7,908 bases of DNA, taken from Betaproteobacteria bacterium (GTDB lineage Bacteria > Pseudomonadota > Gammaproteobacteria > Burkholderiales > SG8-41). The stretch is taken from positions 1 to 7,908 of the forward strand of contig JAQGNC010000093.1 in NCBI GenBank assembly GCA_028292065.1, in the 5' to 3' direction. Made by a program: the position numbers and the translations under genes. The notes beneath the pieces were generated by a model that was not told the DNA's origin, did no database searches, and worked only from the letters and a program-made list of their open reading frames with translations. Below are positions 5,869-7,908 of this stretch, one piece after another. The first letter of the stretch is position 1. Each line of letters begins with the position of its first letter.

Positions 5869-7668
5869 GCGGTTTACAGCCTGCGGCGTTTCGGAAGTGA
5901 CTTTCTCCTGCTGCACCAGCCAGCGCTCACCGCGCCTGACCATGAGCAGGGTCTTGTCGGTCACGAGATCGAGCGTGCCGGAGCGGTAGCGCTGGCGGAA
6001 GGCGACCTGCGCGCGGTCGGCGCTCTCCAGCCGCACCGCCGGCGCTTCGATCCCGACTTCGATCGCTCGCGGTTTCTGGATCCGCGAACGGCGCTCGGCT
6101 TCCCACGCGCTGCGCGACATCGCGCGAGGCGGCTCGAAATCGGGTGCGTAGTGCGCGAGATAAGCGGTGACGTCGTTGGCGGCCCACGCGCGCGCCCAGT
6201 CGTTGACTGTGCGGATCACGTCGGCACTGCTGTCCTGCGACGCCGCCGGCTTGGCTACGAGCGCTTGCGCGGGCGCGGGTTTCACCGGAGTCGTTTCTGC
6301 GATGGAACTAGCGACCGGCGCGGGAGGGCCGTCTTCGGCCGAGCGCGTCGTATCGAGCCACGCGTTGACCGGAACCAGGTCTTCCTCGGTGAGCTCGCCG
6401 ATCGCGGCTTCGAGCCTGAGCAGAGACAGCACGTAGGTGTATTTGGACTGCGCGAGGTCGCGCTGCGCGCTGTAGAGGAGCTGCTGGGCGTTGAGCACGT
6501 CGACCTGGGTGCGAACGCCGACTTCCTGGCCGACCCGGGTGCTCTCGAGCTGGCTGTTGGTCGACACGAGCGCCGCTTCGAGCGCGCGCACCTGCGCGAT
6601 GCCGCTGGTGATCCCGAGGAAAGCCTGGCGCGCGTTGAACTCGGCGTTGCGCCGCGCCGCTTCGAGGTCGTCGCCGGCGCGCGACTGGTTCGCGATCGCT
6701 TCGCGCACCCGCGAGCTCACGAGCCCGCCCTGGTAGATCGGCAGCGCGAGCTGCACGCCGACCGCGCTGCTGCGCGTGTCGTTGCCGACGCCGCCGACGG
6801 TGCCGGCGCCCGCGCCCGAGTTGGTGAGGGTCACGAAAGCGTCGAGCGTCGGCAGGTGCGCGGCGCGATTGCGAGCGATTTCCTGCGTCGCGAAAGTCGA
6901 AGCGCTCTGGGCGACGCGCACCTGGAGATTGCTCCGGCGCGCGAGGCTCACCCACGGGTCCATGCTCGCGGGCTCGGGAAGCTTCATCGCGAAGCGCGCG
7001 CCGAGCGGTGCGACCGCAGGCGCCGAGCGCCCGATCACCTGCTCGAGCGCGCGCCTGCGCAGCTCGAGGTCGTTGCGCGCGGCGATCTCCTGCGCCGCGG
7101 TCAGGTCGTAGCGCGCCTGCGCTTCGTGGGTGTCGGTGATCGTCGCGGTGCCGACGTCGAAATTGCGCTTGGCCTGCTCGAGCTGCTGGCCGATCGCGGT
7201 CTTCTGGGCTTCGGCGAGCGCGACGTTGTCGTAGGCGAGCAGGATGTCGAAATACGCCTGCGCCGCGCGCAGGATCAGGTCCTGCGCCGACAGCGCGAGC
7301 TGCGCGTCGGCCTGCTCGACCTGGGTCAGCGCCTGGTCGTAGACGATCCCGTTCTGCTTGCGGTAAAGCGGCTGGCTGACCGAAAGCGAAAGCCCGGTCG
7401 AGCCGAAGCTGCCCTTCGAGCGCGGGACGGTGTCGTCGCGGAAGTTGATCGTGCGGTCGTTGTATTGCGCCGACGCGCTGACCGAGGCGAGCGGCAGCAA
7501 TCCTGCGCGTGCCTGCGGAATCCGCTCCTGCGCCGCGGCCCACGCGCCGCGCGCGGCCGAATAAGTCGGGTCCGAGCTTCGCGCCTGGCGGTAGACGTCG
7601 AGCAGATCCGCCGCAAAGGCGCCATTGCCGCCGGCCAGCAGCAGGACGTATAGAAACGTTCGTGTCAT
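5866..7668 (-). CDS. TolC-family outer-membrane channel with C-terminal NTF2/SnoaL-like domain
   Basis: 600 aa, longer than the usual 430-500 for TolC-type proteins. The start at 7668 gives a signal peptide, MTRTFLYVLLLAGGNGAFA, with cleavage before ADLLDVYRQA. The mature protein has the two-repeat TolC plan. Repeat one has DLLDVYRQARSSDPTYSAAR (21-40) and GLSLSVSQPLYR (92-103). Repeat two has GVQLALPIYQGGLVSSRVRE (304-323) and VDVLNAQQLLYSAQRDLAQS (389-408), ending AAIGELTEEDLVPVNAW (421-437). Such trimers form the outer-membrane exit duct of type I secretion and drug-efflux systems. A Pro/Ala-rich linker (about 441-482) leads to a 118-residue tail with WARAWAANDVTAYLAHYAPD, RSAWEAERRSRI and an ending of GERWLVQQEK. 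This is the pattern of NTF2/SnoaL-like domains; by TolC topology it would sit in the periplasm. It is the first gene of the operon. The frame extends upstream to an ATG at 7746, but that adds 26 residues ahead of a normal signal peptide. No clear Shine-Dalgarno precedes 7668; the leader is A-rich. Confidence 0.93.
   Translation of the reverse strand: MTRTFLYVLLLAGGNGAFAADLLDVYRQARSSDPTYSAARGAWAAAQERIPQARAGLLPLASVSASAQYNDRTINFRDDTVPRSKGSFGSTGLSLSVSQPLYRKQNGIVYDQALTQVEQADAQLALSAQDLILRAAQAYFDILLAYDNVALAEAQKTAIGQQLEQAKRNFDVGTATITDTHEAQARYDLTAAQEIAARNDLELRRRALEQVIGRSAPAVAPLGARFAMKLPEPASMDPWVSLARRSNLQVRVAQSASTFATQEIARNRAAHLPTLDAFVTLTNSGAGAGTVGGVGNDTRSSAVGVQLALPIYQGGLVSSRVREAIANQSRAGDDLEAARRNAEFNARQAFLGITSGIAQVRALEAALVSTNSQLESTRVGQEVGVRTQVDVLNAQQLLYSAQRDLAQSKYTYVLSLLRLEAAIGELTEEDLVPVNAWLDTTRSAEDGPPAPVASSIAETTPVKPAPAQALVAKPAASQDSSADVIRTVNDWARAWAANDVTAYLAHYAPDFEPPRAMSRSAWEAERRSRIQKPRAIEVGIEAPAVRLESADRAQVAFRQRYRSGTLDLVTDKTLLMVRRGERWLVQQEKVTSETPQAVNR
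5869..6222 (-). other. NTF2/SnoaL-like domain coding segment appended to the TolC-family gene
   Basis: This stretch encodes the last 118 residues of the channel protein, starting at about DVIRTVNDWARAW. It has the alpha-helix, cone and curved-sheet order of NTF2-like domains: an initial amphipathic helix, a YLAHYAPDFEPP turn, a basic helix with SAWEAERR, then beta strands with VAFRQRYRSG and WLVQQEK. From memory, very similar tails occur on some betaproteobacterial L,D-transpeptidase-like and TPR envelope proteins. No catalytic role can be read from it; binding or assembly is the more likely job. Confidence 0.7.
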
Positions 7669-7782
7669 TTGTTTTGAATTCGATGTGAACGTGAGCGCTT
7701 TCCCTTCCGCGCATGAGTAATGTAGGGGAGCACGGCGCGCGGCCATGCCGACAAAAGGCGTGGTTTCAGGCTCTATTTCGCA
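7669..7782. other. Leader/upstream region of the operon, no gene seen
   Basis: These 114 bases separate the first operon gene from the palindromic repeat array and must hold at least part of the operon's 5' leader. Read on the minus strand, the part next to the ATG is AT-richer than the rest (CATCGAATTCAAAACAA). I looked for paired -35/-10 hexamers: TACATT near 7725 and TTGTCG near 7750 can be picked out, but their 24-nt spacing is too long, so I do not call a promoter. No tRNA, small ORF or terminator with a T-run is evident. Confidence 0.5.
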
Positions 7783-7908
7783 GGGTCGGACCCCCGGGCA
7801 GGGTCAGACCCGGTTCTTTTGGGGTCAGACCCCGGTTTGGTTGGGGTCTGACCCCGGTCCTTTGGGGTCTGACCCCGGTTTGCTTCGGAGTCAGATCAAA
7901 CCGGGGTC
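7783..7908. repeat. Array of GGGGTCWGACCCC palindromic repeats, cut by the window edge
   Basis: About six copies of a 13-bp near-palindrome occur in 126 bases: a variant with GG in place of AG at 7783-7795, GGGTCAGACCC at 7801-7811, GGGGTCAGACCCC at 7821-7833, GGGGTCTGACCCC at 7843-7855 and again at 7864-7876, and a decayed copy near 7887-7899. Start-to-start spacing is about 18-23 nt. Most copies are followed by GGT plus a T-rich spacer, so the direct-repeat unit is roughly GGGGTCWGACCCCGGTTT plus a few bases. The central base alternates between copies (CAG or CTG), so neighbouring copies can also pair with each other. This type of intergenic repeat is familiar from high-GC proteobacterial, particularly betaproteobacterial, genomes. 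No transposase gene is visible here, and function is unknown. Confidence 0.85.
7871..7908. repeat. Perfect 12-bp inverted repeat closing the palindrome array
   Basis: GACCCCGGTTTG at 7871-7882 is exactly the reverse complement of CAAACCGGGGTC at 7897-7908, with a 14-nt loop that contains a C(TTCG)G motif and the decayed sixth palindrome. A transcript would form a stable stem-loop, but there is no T-run to make it a standard terminator. The right arm ends exactly at the window edge, so the pairing may extend further. Confidence 0.75.

Noticed and set aside
2044..7653. Very long open frame (1869 codons) on the plus strand across three genes
   Set aside because: It is the in-register antisense of the TolC-like, GAF-HlyD and M50 genes, which share one frame. 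It stays open because codons TTA, CTA and TCA are rare at this GC content; it ends exactly at a CTA leucine codon in the TolC signal peptide. Its Arg/Glu/His-rich translation shows no domain.
7669..7746. 26-residue N-terminal extension of the TolC-like protein from ATG at 7746
   Set aside because: It would bury a standard signal peptide behind an unrelated segment, so the ATG at 7668 is preferred.
7783..7908. CRISPR array
   Set aside because: The repeats are only about 13 bp, palindromic and degenerate, with spacers of under 10 nt that are similar to one another. This does not fit CRISPR repeat/spacer structure.
7871..7908. Rho-independent terminator
   Set aside because: The stem is strong, but neither strand shows a following T-run inside the window.

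Overview
The window is GC-rich with strong C/G third-position bias. It holds one tightly packed operon read entirely on the minus strand (right to left), with an array of short palindromic repeats beyond its 5' end. The envelope proteins are those of a Gram-negative bacterium: a TolC-type outer-membrane channel and periplasmic adaptors. The GC content, codon use and GGGGTCWGACCCC repeat type suggest a proteobacterium, probably a betaproteobacterium. That assignment is inference, since no rRNA or other phylogenetic marker is present.

Layout in transcription order: (1) a TolC-family outer-membrane channel with an extra NTF2/SnoaL-like C-terminal domain (7668-5866); (2) an inner-membrane HlyD-type adaptor with a cytoplasmic GAF-like domain at its N-terminus (5853-4393); (3) a large membrane protein joining a PqqD-like domain, an M50 zinc-metalloprotease membrane core with an intact HELGH motif, and a HlyD/biotinyl-lipoyl C-terminus (4389-2251); (4) a short SecA-family ATPase with complete motor motifs but no C-terminal third (about 2245-275); (5) the first 88 codons of a secreted HlyD-type adaptor that runs off the left edge (266-1). 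Gaps between genes are 12, 3, about 5 and 8 nt. At two junctions the Shine-Dalgarno sequence overlaps the previous stop codon, so the genes are almost certainly co-transcribed and translationally coupled.

The set looks like a hybrid export machine. It has the outer-membrane channel and adaptors of a type I/tripartite system, but no ABC, RND or MFS pump is visible. The only obvious energy-coupling protein is the SecA-like ATPase, and the only polytopic inner-membrane protein is the M50-HlyD fusion. One model is that the SecA-like motor, the M50 membrane protein and the adaptors feed a dedicated substrate into the TolC-like channel. The substrate is not in the window and should be sought in flanking DNA.

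The right end (7669-7908) has no gene. It holds the operon leader, in which I find no convincing promoter, and a run of about six GGGGTCWGACCCC-type palindromes spaced 18-23 nt apart, ending in a perfect 12-bp inverted repeat at the window edge.
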